Notes under the pieces: model-generated
The model's database searches: none
Told to the model about the DNA's origin: nothing
Seen by the model: only the letters and a program-made list of their open reading frames with translations
NCBI GenBank assembly: GCA_963921935.1
Contig: OY998179.1
Location: 49,644,222-49,708,221, forward strand
DNA: 64,000 nucleotides
Reading direction: 5' to 3'
From: Galeruca laticollis
Taxonomy: Eukaryota > Arthropoda > Insecta > Coleoptera > Chrysomelidae
Position numbers and translations under genes: made by a program
In this document: in pieces, positions 22,315-32,432 of the stretch
How positions within the stretch are numbered: position 1 is the stretch's first letter
How the letters are laid out: each line of letters begins with the position of its first letter

Positions 22315-23339
22315 TGTTCTGTTTGGGTCCGTATAAATAAAAGATCACGAGTTTTTAAGTAGTTATAGGGATCGAGATGGAACTATAGAGGCAGCACTTA
22401 TGCCGAAAGTAGAGCGCCCTGGTGTTAAATAAGAAAAACATTGTGATGTAAACAGTATAATAAACAACCTACAAAATGCAAAAAATGAATAGACCTTTTT
22501 ATTTTCTTTGCCAGGAAAAATTGTTGGCATGTAAGATGGGTGTAGGGGATTATTGACAAAATTAGCACTGCAAATTCTTGTATTTTTATTTGGTTCCTAA
22601 TCCTCCCGATGTTATCTGAAAGGTAATTAAAAAACTTGAAGTGATTCGTTTTGTACAAATGTTTACTTTCTTCCCCTTAATAGTATTTAATTATTTGAAC
22701 TTATTATATAATATTAAAGTCACCAAGCACATAACTAGTTTTTTATTTTATATAATCAATGAAATCGTACAGAAAACAACATTTTATTCTCTCGATAATA
22801 ATCTTTTATTTATGTAAAAAGAAAGTTTAGAACTTTTCTAATAGCTGCCAATTGTAGTATCGTACTGATTATACACAAAATAATAGTTAACAAAATGTTT
22901 TAATTAGAACATTTTAATTACATATGGGTTTTTACTGCATCTATTCATTTTTGACGTTTCAAGGTTATCCACGCAGTGTTCAATGAATTTTCGGAGAAAC
23001 TATAAAATTTCAACTGCGTGGTGTTTTTATACAGCATATTTGAACAGCCATGAATACAGAAAGATACTTTTGATGACGACATCACAAACATTTGATATCA
23101 GTTTTAAAAAATAAACATTTAAAAACGCTGATTATACAAAACTACTAATACTACTAATAATGTTTACATCACATTGTTTGTGTTTTTTCACGGCAGATGG
23201 CATAAACGTCATCTTTCTCGGTCCCTATATAGCTTTCTTTTACAAACTACCGAAAACTATCGCGCTGTCAAACCTTGCCAATTTGACGTATGACCGCTTT
23301 GATTTTTCATAACTTAAAACTACTACTCTTGACACAACA
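22315..23339 (-). repeat. 3' LTR of J, interrupted by element I
   Basis: 22315-22365 and 23228-23339 together match the undivided LTR at 27036-27198 (e.g. GTCCGTATAAATAAAAGATC and CTACCGAAAACTATCGCGCT). Confidence 0.85.
22366..23227. mobile_element. TA-target TIR element I in the LTR of J
   Basis: Ends TAGGGA(T/C)CGAGA inverted at 22366 and 23227, flanked by TA (22364-22365, 23228-23229). No coding region was recognised in 862 bp. A related TAGGGATCGAGACCGAACTC string occurs at 10384 inside element C. Confidence 0.65.
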
Positions 23340-23546
23340 TCTTCTTTTACAATTTTTTATCAAACAAGAACACAAGAAATCACATAGTTTTAACCCACAT
23401 AGTCTCTCAGGTAAGAGGGCTTTTAATGTTTCTTTTAGGCCTTTGTAAAACTGGAGTGTTGGAAGGCACATATTGAGTTTTTGGGGACAAATGCACATTG
23501 AAGTTGGCGACTCACACATTTTAGATTCAGGTGACACAGTTATTTT

Positions 23547-24703
23547 CTAAAACAGCTGAGTTTTTTTTTCAACATTTGAATGGGAGGAAGTACATATATT
23601 TTCTCTATCCCTATTTCCGTTACCATTACTTTCAGAACTAGAAGAATTTGACTCGTTTTGTACTGGTTCAGATGAAACTAATGCCGGAGTAAACTGATTA
23701 GGTTTGGTATAATAAGGAGCGGATATTAAATTACGACGGTAAATGTGACCAGAATTGGATTGAATCAAATATGAACGCGGTTCTTCGGGAAAATCTATAA
23801 TCCTTGCATAGATTCTACGGTCAGTTACCCAGACGTAATCTCCTATTTTCAAATCTGACAAATTCTTTGCCCGGTGTCTGTGGTTAAACTGTTTAGCACT
23901 CTTATCCTTAGACCTACTCTCTTTTTCTTTCAGGGAACTTAAATCTACTTGACAGTTTAGTTGGCTTGATAACATGGGCAAAAATGACTTAATTTTTCTA
24001 CCGTATAACAATTCCGCGGGCGAAAATCCGCATTGCAAAGGGGTAGTTTTATAGGATAACAAAGCTTAATGTATATCGTCATTTTTTTTAATTAAATTTC
24101 TTGCCACTTTTACAGCCGCCTCAATACAGCCGTTGGATTGAGAAAAAATCGGGCTACTTGTTATCAGTTTAAATTCGTATTCCTTGGCAAATTTATGAAA
24201 CTCACTTCGGAATTGTGGACCATTGTCCGAACGCACAATTTCACAGATTCCATACCGAGAAAATATTTCTTTTACCTTCTCAATAATAACTGATTCAGTA
24301 ATTTTATTGAGTTTGAATTTTTCGAAAAATCTTGAATAATAATCAGTTATTATTAAGTACCATACTTCGCTACATTTATAAAGGTCCAATGCTGCGTTCT
24401 GCCACGGTCTTTCGGGAAATGTATCACTTATCATGGGTTCTTTCAGATTGGTGCGATGTTCAACACATTGCGGACAGTTCCGTACTAGGTTTTCAATTTG
24501 GGTAGAGAGACACCTAGCCACCACACTGAAGTTTTAGCTCTGTTTCTACATTTCACTATACCAAAGTGTCCGTCATGTATAAATTTCAGAACTATTAACT
24601 GCAAAGACTTAGGGATTACTATTCTTGAATTTCGCAATAAAATTCCGTCAGAAAACGAAAACTCAAATCTATATTGATAATACGATAGAAGTTCGTCAGG
24701 CAA
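23547..24703 (-). pseudogene. pol: Integrase of element J
   Basis: The N-terminal zinc module lies at 24485-24703 (HDGHFGIVKCRNRA and, after a frameshift, CPQCVEHR). The catalytic core is at 24066-24524, with LDLYKCSEVW, RSDNGPQF and SNGCIEAAVK giving D, D and E. The C-terminal domain is at 23547-24062 and includes a YKTTPLQCGFSPAELLYGRK stretch and DYVWVTDRR. Two frame changes separate the pieces. The domain order and spacing are those of a Mag-type integrase. Confidence 0.8.
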
Positions 24704-24774
24704 CTTTGCTTGGCCAACCTGTTTCGGAGTATTCCTTTATTTTTGTTAAGATCGGATCAGTGTTTTGTTCGATT

Positions 24775-25967
24775 TTAATTTGCTCTAGAAAATTCGGTTT
24801 TACTTAGATCGATTGTAAAATTAAATTGACGTGCGCTTCGGTTTCGGACTCTAATTCGTCTTTCTCTGGTTTTTTTGCACTTGTAGAAAAATTTCGTGAT
24901 AAGACATCCGTTACCACGAGGTCTTTCCCTGGAGAATGAATAATGTACTTGATAATTATAGTGCATTAAGCGTAATCTGAAGCGTTGTAAACGCGGTGTT
25001 AGTTCGTCGATTGGTTTTGTCTGGAAAACCTGTAATAACGGTCTATGATCAGTCTCAAGTATGAGAGATGGTAGGCCAGTGACGTACTCTGAAAATTTAT
25101 CCGCTGCCCATGTTAAAGCCAGTGCTTCTCTCTAAATTTTAGCATACATTTTTGTTGATTCAAAGTGATACACTCTTGTTCGATTCTTTTTAAAACTTCG
25201 TTTAAGATTTCGTTATGTTGTTCAAGCGTCGGTGCATGAATTAAAATATCGTAATATGACTATCTACTCCCTCTATACCTTCTAAAATTTTATAAATAAG
25301 ATAAGAAAAGTATTTAGGAGCTCATGTTATTCCGAAGGGCAAGCGTTTGAAAAAAAATCTTCCAAACGGTGTAATGAAAGTTGTCAGAAGTTGGGAATCT
25401 ATGGTTAAATTTTTTGCCAATATTGTTTCTACTTTTCCGATAGGGTAGTGAGCCCTCAAGACTGCCTTATTTAAATGAGTATAGTCCATGCCAAGCCTTA
25501 TCATATTATTTTTTTGAACCACAACGATGGGGCTGACCCAGTCAGTAGGACAATCAATCGACTCGATTATCTTCAATTTTTGTAGCTAATGAAGTTCTTT
25601 TTTTAAAGGCTTGCTCTTTTGTAATATCTGAATCAGTTATTTTGATCGGTGCAACTTCATTATAGACTAAGTCCAGAACTTTTAAGTTTAAAATAGCTGA
25701 TCTTCCAAGAATCGGTTTTGGTAATTTATCAATAATGTAAATTTCCGTTTCAAAGGTGAGATCTTTATGTTTTAAACTGACATCAAGCGTCCCAAGAACC
25801 GACAATTTAACCCCAGATGGACCAGTTACAATTCGAGTAGATGGCTTAATGTGACTATACAGACCGGGATTAATAAATTTTTTTCGAAGACAACTAATGT
25901 CCGCACCGCTGTCAATCAAAAAATCAAAATTTTCATTTAACTTAGAAACCCATACTGAGACATCCAT
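24775..25967 (-). pseudogene. pol: Protease and deleted RT/RNase H of element J
   Basis: The protease at 25554-25967 has FLIDSGADISCL and LGRSAIL. RT begins with PTDWVSPIVVVQKN and LGMDYTHLNKA (25322-25576), then jumps directly to TPFGRFFFKRLPFG. The stretch with motif A and its catalytic Asp has been removed. The remainder, with a damaged catalytic box near 25240, joins at about 25135 to the middle of RNase H (a SLILETDH-like segment and VTDVLSRN near 24910), a second deletion. The enzyme cannot be active. Confidence 0.75.
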
Positions 25968-26079
25968 TCCTTAGAATCTACATTATTAATATGATGATCG
26001 ATTGTAATAGACCCCATGAAGTCCCCTCCCTCGCCCTCGTCAGAATCATAGTCAGCGGAGTTATATTTATTCTCTAAAT

Positions 26080-26832
26080 CTAGTATTTTATCAACTTGAC
26101 GTGATCTGAACTGATTAAATTTCCTGTAGACGGAAGCCCAGTGTCCTTTCTTCTTGCATTTATTGCATGTAGAGTGATTAGCCGGGCACTTGTTCCGTGA
26201 ATGAGACTGTAGACCACAAAATCCGCACTTGGATAACTTTTGTCTTTATTTATTCGCGTACTAGAACCCGTAGCACTATTTTTATCCATAGCTTGTACGC
26301 GACCAATTTGCATGTGGTTACTTAAGAGTTATTTATTTTGCGAAGCCTGTAATTCCGCTTGTTTGGCTTCTAGAGTAGGTTTTTCTCTAAGTTGAAGTCT
26401 TTCAGACGTTTTTGTATCTACCATACCCACTACTATCCTATCTCGGATTAATTCCTCTTTGAGTTGCCCATAATCACAATGCTCCGTTAATGTATGAAGA
26501 CTAAATATGAAGGAGTCAATAGTCTCACCTGGTTGTTGAATCCTTGAATTAAATTTAAATCTTTCCAAAATTATATTCCTACGTGGAATGAAGACAATTT
26601 CAAACATCTGAATGGTTTCTTGATATAGTATTGGTTCGTTTGGGAACTGCAGAACAATTTCTTCAGATTCATCCCCCATAATATACATTAGTATGTAAAT
26701 TTTTTCCTTATCTGGTTTGGAAAGGAGTTCCGATACTGACATATACCTTTCAAACCTCTTTTTCCAACCTGGCCATGCTGCTGGCATTGAAAAATCAAAT
26801 TTTTCCGCTGGTGTAACATTGATGGGAGACAT
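26080..26832 (-). pseudogene. gag: Gag of element J
   Basis: The capsid part at 26329-26832 starts MSPINVTPAEKFDFSMPAAW and includes FKFNSRIQQPGETIDSFI, a Mag-type Gag signature also seen in K. After a frameshift the nucleocapsid (about 26120-26235) shows CGFCGLQSHSRNKCPA and CNKCKKKGHW. The last Cys of the second knuckle is Tyr. Gag would form particles and bind RNA. Confidence 0.75.
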
Positions 26833-27035
26833 TACGTGTACACATGTGAAGTTGTTGTCACTGGGTTGTTTGTTGTAGACATTTTACTTTCGTGTGTATG
26901 ATTTCAACACCGTTTCAATCGAAAATACTTTGGCGCGCACTTCTTTCTTATCGAATGATAAGTTAGTTTTTATTATCGGATTTATACGGCCTAGCCGATT
27001 GATTTTATACAATGTCAACTCGCGAGGACCACCAA

Positions 27036-27198
27036 GTTCTGTTTGGGTCCGTATAAATAAAAGATCACGAGTTTTTAAGTATTTATTATAGCTTTCTTTT
27101 ACAAACTACCGAAAACTATCGCGCTGTCAAACCTTGCCAATTTGACGTATGACCGCTCTGATTTTTCATAACTTAAAACTACTACTCTTGACAAAACA
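27036..27198 (-). repeat. 5' LTR of element J
   Basis: Undivided LTR copy. On its inner side the minus strand reads TTGGTGGTCCTCGCGAG, so TGGTGGTCC directly after the LTR is a candidate primer-binding site; the matching tRNA was not identified. Confidence 0.8.
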
Positions 27199-27203
27199 GT
27201 ATA

Positions 27204-27861
27204 GTGAAAAAATGATAAAAAAATCTAAAAAATTGACAATTGTTTCGATATCAAATATCATCGCCAGAATGACAGAAGCTACATTTCATTTGATGCCTAC
27301 CTGATGTTTAATAATTATTTTTGGCTATAGTCCGTTTTTAAAAGGCATGGAGTAATAAAAGCTCATTAGGTATGCAAAACCGATACAGGGTGTATAATAA
27401 AATATCTCTGAAGTTTATCTAATTTTGTACTAAAATTTCTCATTTGTTACGAATTTCAGGTAGACACCCCGTAACTCTGTATTCGGTTGGGTCGCCTATT
27501 GTATTGAAAGGATCGCTCTATTGTATTTGAATGAACCAATAAACAATTTAATCCTCAGAGGCGTGCAATCAGGACAAAACAAACTTGGTATATGAATATG
27601 AAGGCACTATGAAATTATAATTACGAAAACTATTCAAAAGAGTTCACAATATCGATTCAATGAAAACACATTTTTTTGTGTTCCTATGAATAAACAATAA
27701 ACATAAAATATTATATAAGAAATAGCAAATTTTTTTGCAGTAGGTATCAACTTTACTATAGGAGAGGAAAAAAGAAAAATGCAGGAATAAAGTGAGAATT
27801 AATGTAATATTTATAAAAAAAAGTCTAACAAATAATAGTAATAACTAACACAAAAACTAGT
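27204..27861. other. Non-coding spacer
   Basis: Holds a short inverted pair (ACAGGGTGT at 27386 and ACACCCCGT near 27465) that may be remnants of mariner-type ends. It also has a string (CCGTTTTTAAAAGGC, 27339) that recurs inverted near 36711. No gene seen. Confidence 0.4.
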
Positions 27862-29220
27862 CTATATATCAGAATCGGACGATTCTGTTGAGCTTCCATT
27901 ATTAACATTGATTATAAATGGTTCAATCATGTGTTCACTTATATGATCCATTTCCCACATATTTAGTACTTCTTGTATCACGTGTTCAACACATTTCTTC
28001 CAGTTTTCTTTGGTTACGTTACCTAACGCGTCTTCGAATAAAACTTTTACGTCACTCATTTTGAATCTCGTATTCTTTCTTGAAACTTCCCCTTTTACTT
28101 GGGCCCATATTAATTCTATGGGATTGAGTTGACAGTGATAAGGAGGAAGCCTCAGCACCGTTATACCACGCGCTGATGCCATTTGATCTACAACGTATCT
28201 ACTATATTTGTGTTTATGTGAATTGGCCAGTTGCAAGAGCTCATTTTTCAGCGGGTTATCTGCGCATTCAATATTTTTCGAAGTTAGCCAATCGTGGATA
28301 TCTTGTTTACGCCATGCAGTTGAAGGTAATTTCTCCACTAACCTGGAGTGATAACTTGCGTTATCCATAACAATGACTGAGCCCGTTGGAATTAGATCTA
28401 ACATTTGTGAGAAATATTCTTCGAAAACGTCTGCATTCATATCTTCATGATAATCTCCGGTTTGCTTCGACTCAAAGCACAACAATCCACCTTTAACAAA
28501 ACCTACGGCACTTCCGAAATGAGTAATGATGAGTCGACGTCCTTTTCCTGCTGGTGGATTGAGGCCTGTTGACCACCCTTCAAGAGCTGCCTGCCTCAGA
28601 CTTTTGACATTCGTGTCTTGCCAAAACATTGAAACAGTATGACCTTCATTTAACCAAGTCTCATCCAAACAATAAATTCGTTTTTGATCTAGTCATGCTT
28701 TCCGAATATTGCGCAAATAACTCCTCCTCCAAATAACAATGTCGTCTCTATCAATCAACGTTGCGTTCCGATAATTTTTTTTATATTCAAATCCAAGTTC
28801 CTTCAAAATTTTCCATAATGTACTTCGAGACATTTTCAGAAAATCTGAATCTTCTTGAACCGAAGCCATAATTTTGGAGAGAGTTGGGATCTCTTTTCTA
28901 AAGATAAAAGCATGCACCTTACGCCTTATTCCATTCTCCAAGTCGTCATCCATTTCAAGTTTGGGTCGGCCTGGGGACTTTTCTGGGGCTGTGATGTTTC
29001 CATTTTTTTTCTCCTTTATTAAATTATAAATTGTTGTTTTTGAAACACCCATCATTGTTGCAGTAATCTCCACAGTTTCATCAACACTTCTTGTAAAATT
29101 CATGATTTTTCTTCTAATTTCTTCGTTCTTCAACGAGGAATAGCAATTTAATATCAGATTTTTTTCGTTCAGCGACAATGGGCCAACTTTAGGTCGCTTA
29201 GATGGTGATAAATCCTCCAT
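27862..29220 (-). pseudogene. Tc1/mariner/IS630-type transposase G1, one in-frame stop
   Basis: A single frame from 29220 to 27862, about 450 codons, broken only by TGA at 28693-28695. The N-terminal half has two helix-turn-helix segments (TATMMGVSKTTIYNLIKEKK; SRSTLWKILKELGF), and GRPKLE lies between them. The catalytic DDE_3 domain has CLDETWLNEG, VIVMDNASYHS and LNPIELIWAQVK supplying D, D and E. This family of cut-and-paste transposases is widespread in insects. The second copy at 40844-42620 is more damaged. The terminal inverted repeats of G1 could not be fixed. Apart from the stop it looks recently active. Confidence 0.8.
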
Positions 29221-29614
29221 ATCTGGTCGAATTTGGTTGGAACACTATATAGTTGGAAGGTGTAGTTAGATGTTTGTCTCGTGTGATGAGAAGAGAACTT
29301 GTATAGATGAACAAAAATAAACACCAGTTAACAATAACGGTAAAAAATAATAACAAATAACAGTAATAATGGGGAAATCAATCAAGACAGCAGTTTCTCC
29401 AGAATAGATGAACTGTAAATTGAAAATACTCAACCTTTCCGCTACTTTTATAGTTGAAAAGTTCTAGTAAGTACATTGTATTATGGGGGCATTTTCTTAG
29501 AACTGAAAAGACTATATTTCACAATAATAAAACCATTTTTGAGCTACCTGTTTGTCAAGTTTCTTCAATTACCTGCTAATTGGGTGAAATAATCGGCAAA
29601 TGGGGTTGGTTTGG

Positions 29615-29616
<2 letters not shown>

Positions 29617-29657
<41 letters not shown>
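29617..29657. repeat. (AT)n microsatellite, left of putative LTR
   Basis: Pure AT repeat of about 41 bp ending at the TGTAACG start of the next feature. Confidence 0.95.
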
Positions 29658-29661
<4 letters not shown>

Positions 29662-30094
29662 ACGAAGTTACATTTTCAAAGACCGGGCAAAAGCACAATC
29701 TTCCGTATAATGTGAAATAAAGCGTTCGAACACCGTATTTCTCCGTCCGTTTCGATACAAAGTAATATAAACATCGGTACAATATAACATAATATAATTT
29801 ATCAAACCTGCACCGACAGTCGGCGACACTTACGACTTCGCGCCGTATCCCCAACAAGCCATACCGTAAAGCAGAACGATTCTCAGTGTAGTCAGTCTAT
29901 CCGTAGACTCAGCTCCTCACCCGCATACGCAGGTGAGAATTAAATCTAAGAGCCTTCATTGTGCTCATAAAACCGTTCTCTTTCAGAAAACCGATTCCGT
30001 TAATTCGACCGTACCGTTTACCGAGGTGAGTGATATTCCGAATTTTATACATTAGGGTATATGGTTCTCGCCGTACAATCCGACCAGGGGAAGT

Positions 30095-30310
30095 AAAGGG
30101 GAACCGTGTCCGCTGCTAGAACGTTGAGTTCTCACATCCTAGCAGCGGCCGTGTTTGGGCCTTAAGCCATCCGATCGAGGGGAACCGTGTCCGCTGCTAG
30201 AACGTAGAGTTCTCACATCCTAGCAGCGGCCGTGTTTGGGCCTTAAGCCATCCGATCGAGGAGTACCGTGTCCGCCACTAGAAAGTTGAGTTCTCACATC
30301 CTAGTGGTGG
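30095..30310. repeat. Tandem array, about 82-bp unit, 3 copies
   Basis: Each unit reads GTGTCCGCTGCTAGAACGT.GAGTTCTCACATCCTAGCAGCGGCCGTG. with internal dyad symmetry (GCTGCTAG / CTAGCAGC). The third copy carries compensating changes (GCCACTAG / CTAGTGGC), which suggests that the hairpin itself is maintained. Confidence 0.85.
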
Positions 30311-30387
30311 CCGCCGCAACTCCGAGATTTCGATACCGCGGAAACCGAGAGCCATATCCCCCGAAAGTAGAGCTTTGATTAACCTAG

Positions 30388-30535
30388 AGGGTCGCTTGCA
30401 ATCCGTAGTAGTTCTGCCCACTGCCGCTAACCGTCCACCGCATCCTCGCCCCATTTTTGCTTTCGCTTGCAATCCGTAGTAGTGTTCTGCCCACTGCCGC
30501 TAACCGTCCACCGCAACCCCGCCCATTTTTTGTTG
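30388..30535. repeat. Tandem duplication, about 76-bp unit, 2 copies
   Basis: TCGCTTGCAATCCGTAGTAG followed by TTCTGCCCACTGCCGCTAAC and GTCCACCGCA occurs twice in direct order. Confidence 0.85.
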
Positions 30536-30985
30536 CTTCCGCTTGCATAGCTTTGTTTTACTCACCGTAGTAGTTCACCGTAGTAGAGACCGTTTTGAAC
30601 CTGTAGGATAGTAGTTAGTACTAGTGCTTTAGCCCCGTCTACCCGAATTAGAGGACATTTAGTTTAGTTTTCCGTTTAATAAAGACTCTTTGTTTCTTCT
30701 TTTGGTTTCTCTTCTCTCCAACTCCAATTACCAGTAAACCTCCGTAAATAGGTAAGAACGTTAAGCAGCTAATAACCCAGGTTACGAAGCCGGGGAGGCA
30801 AGTAAAATCTGCCCGACCGGCCGCAACACTTTCGTCACCACCATAAAGTGACCCCTGGAGTATTTTTATTCTTCACTGACGCTGCCCGGTGCGAGTGGAG
30901 CATACCACTTTAATAAACTGGCGCCCGAGGCAACCCGTCACCTGTAGTTAAGGCGCCAACCCGTCAAGTAACGACGCAAGAGCGT

Positions 30986-30989
<4 letters not shown>

Positions 30990-31046
<57 letters not shown>
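30990..31046. repeat. (AT)n microsatellite, right of putative LTR
   Basis: AT repeat of about 57 bp continuing the tract seen at 29617-29657. Confidence 0.95.
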
Positions 31047-31048
<2 letters not shown>

Positions 31049-31486
31049 AACCAGATATCATAGATAGTAAGAGAATTAGTTCTATAAAAATATGTTGCTA
31101 GTATGAAAATATATGAAAATAATATAATTTAAGAAAACAAGTAAAAAGGAAACACTATTCTTAATTTAAACAACATATCAAGTAAAGATATATATTAAAT
31201 AATTGTCTATAACAATATAATAGATAAAGAAATTACCTCAATAATAACATAAAATATAGAGATTGCCTAACCAATGTAATGATGTAAATAAAGTTGCCTA
31301 AGACGAAGATTATTTTCCATAACATAATCAGCTGTTCATCTGAAATGAAAACAAATATTATTATATTTCTGAAGCAAATCCACTAGAGTACGAAAACATC
31401 TTCAATATAGGTGAGGGTAAATATATTAAAATCCTTAAAATTCGTACAAGCTTTCGTCGTTCAGGTCATACGTTCATCGGCTTTTT

Positions 31487-32161
31487 TTGATTCCATTGTG
31501 TCCTGATGATTTTAAAAAAGAATTAGAAACTATCAAACTTTTAGCAGTTAAAAACGGTTACTCCACAATTCTAATTGACAATTTAGTTAACAGAAAGATG
31601 GATAAGCTTTTAATGAATGACTCATATGCATTGGACAGGATTGAACAACAAAAATTTGTTAGCATTTATTACTACGGTCCACTTTCCTATCAATTGGCCA
31701 ACATTATTCAGAATAGAACAGAATATAAAGTAGCCTTTAAATCTCCACTAAACTTAAAAACTATCTTTTCTCGAACCAAAGACCCAATTTCACAACTTGA
31801 TAGAAGTGGGGTTTATAGGTTGACTTGTAACAATTGCACCGCCGAATACATAGGGCAGTGTGGTAGGAGGTTTAAGTTGAGAATCCAAGAACATTTGACA
31901 AGGAATAGTTCTGTTTTCTACAGAAATTTACAACTTAATAACCATTCTTTTGTGGTGGATGAAAATTTTAAAATTTTACATGTTTGTGAACATGGAACTA
32001 GACTGATCGCTTTGAAGAACTTAGAAATTTTTAAATCAATTAATAATGAAAATACTATATCATTAAATTTAAAATCAACTATTGAAATTCCGCCACTGTT
32101 TAGAATTTTAGATTATAAAAAGTTATCTTCACTTGAGTGTGTTAATGATCAAATTATTTAA
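31487..32161 (+). pseudogene. Penelope-like polymerase C terminus with GIY-YIG endonuclease
   Basis: A 225-codon open frame without the RT palm. The last part of the RT thumb/linker is at residues 1-100, where YYYGPLSYQLANIIQNRTEY and KSPLNLKTIFSRTKD belong to the conserved linker. A GIY-YIG nuclease follows with GVYRLTC, a CTAEYIGQCGRRFKLRIQEH block (about residues 108-134) and downstream EIFKSINNE near residue 184 as the likely metal-binding Glu region. The nuclease nicks target DNA for target-primed reverse transcription. The apparent start near 31487 is only the point where the truncated copy enters an open frame. Confidence 0.8.
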
Positions 32162-32322
32162 AACGTTAGTTCGTCTAGTTCTGTTGTCTTGTATTGTTTT
32201 CGCTGTTTATTTTAAATTCATGTTGTTATACGTCCTGTGGAAATTTTTTGATTGACTGGTAAGTTACAGTTGTTTGAATAGAATTCGATTTGCTAAATTA
32301 AATTTACCATTTTAATTGTAGC

Positions 32323-32374
32323 TTACCCGCCCTGATGATGACTTGTTAAGTCGAAACTAGTTGGCATGTGGTAA
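32323..32374 (+). ncRNA. Hammerhead ribozyme motif in the Penelope-like element
   Basis: All core elements are present in order. Stem I 5' strand is at 32323-32331. CTGATGA is at 32332-32338. Helix II is GACTT/AAGTC with a GTT loop (32340-32352). GAAA is at 32353-32356. A self-complementary stem III (ACTAGT) is followed by the cleavage residue T at 32362. Stem I 3' strand is GGC at 32363-32365, an internal loop, then GGTAA at 32370-32374 pairing with TTACC. The minimal stem III suggests cleavage in a dimeric arrangement, as reported for this retroelement class. Confidence 0.8.
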
Positions 32375-32432
32375 TTAAAAAACTTGTACGAATTTTAAGG
32401 ATTTTAATATATTTACCCTCACCTATATTGAA

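Larger units (their letters stand above)
22315..27198 (-). mobile_element. Mag-type Ty3/gypsy retrotransposon J
   Basis: LTRs of about 163 bp (TGTTCTG..ACAAAACA) occupy the outer ends, with GTATA on both sides (22310-22314, 27199-27203). Minus-strand order is gag, protease, RT, RNase H, integrase. Gag has the same two-part Cys signature as K, placing J in the Mag clade, but the sequences differ clearly. Large parts of RT and RNase H are deleted and TIR element I sits in the 3' LTR. J starts at the very base where E ends. Confidence 0.85.
29658..30989 (+). mobile_element. Putative solo LTR (or related repeat), GC-rich
   Basis: Begins TGTAACGAAGTTACATTTTC and ends GACGCAAGAGCGTTACA, i.e. TGTAACG..CGTTACA. 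It interrupts an (AT)n tract, so a 4-bp TATA duplication is possible but cannot be told from the tract. The interior is far more GC-rich than its surroundings and holds two tandem arrays and AATAAA at about 30680. It also has TGGCGCCCGAGGCAAC near 30920, which resembles a primer-binding site. No protein domain. Orientation is chosen from AATAAA. Confidence 0.5.
31401..32432 (+). mobile_element. Penelope-like retroelement, 5'-truncated
   Basis: Ends in a perfect inverted pair of about 50 bp (31401-31450 and 32383-32432, TTCAATATAGGTGAGGGTAA at the outside). Inside are the C-terminal part of a Penelope-like polymerase with its GIY-YIG nuclease (31487-32161) and a hammerhead ribozyme fold (32323-32374). 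Penelope-like elements are known to carry flanking repeats that may be tandem or inverted, and hammerheads within them. Most of the reverse transcriptase is missing. Confidence 0.8.

Noticed and set aside
28176..28370. Plus-strand ORF inside the G1 region
   Set aside because: It is the antisense shadow of the transposase catalytic domain.
29576..29857. ORF encoding an Ile-Tyr run
   Set aside because: Produced by the (AT)n tract; no homology.
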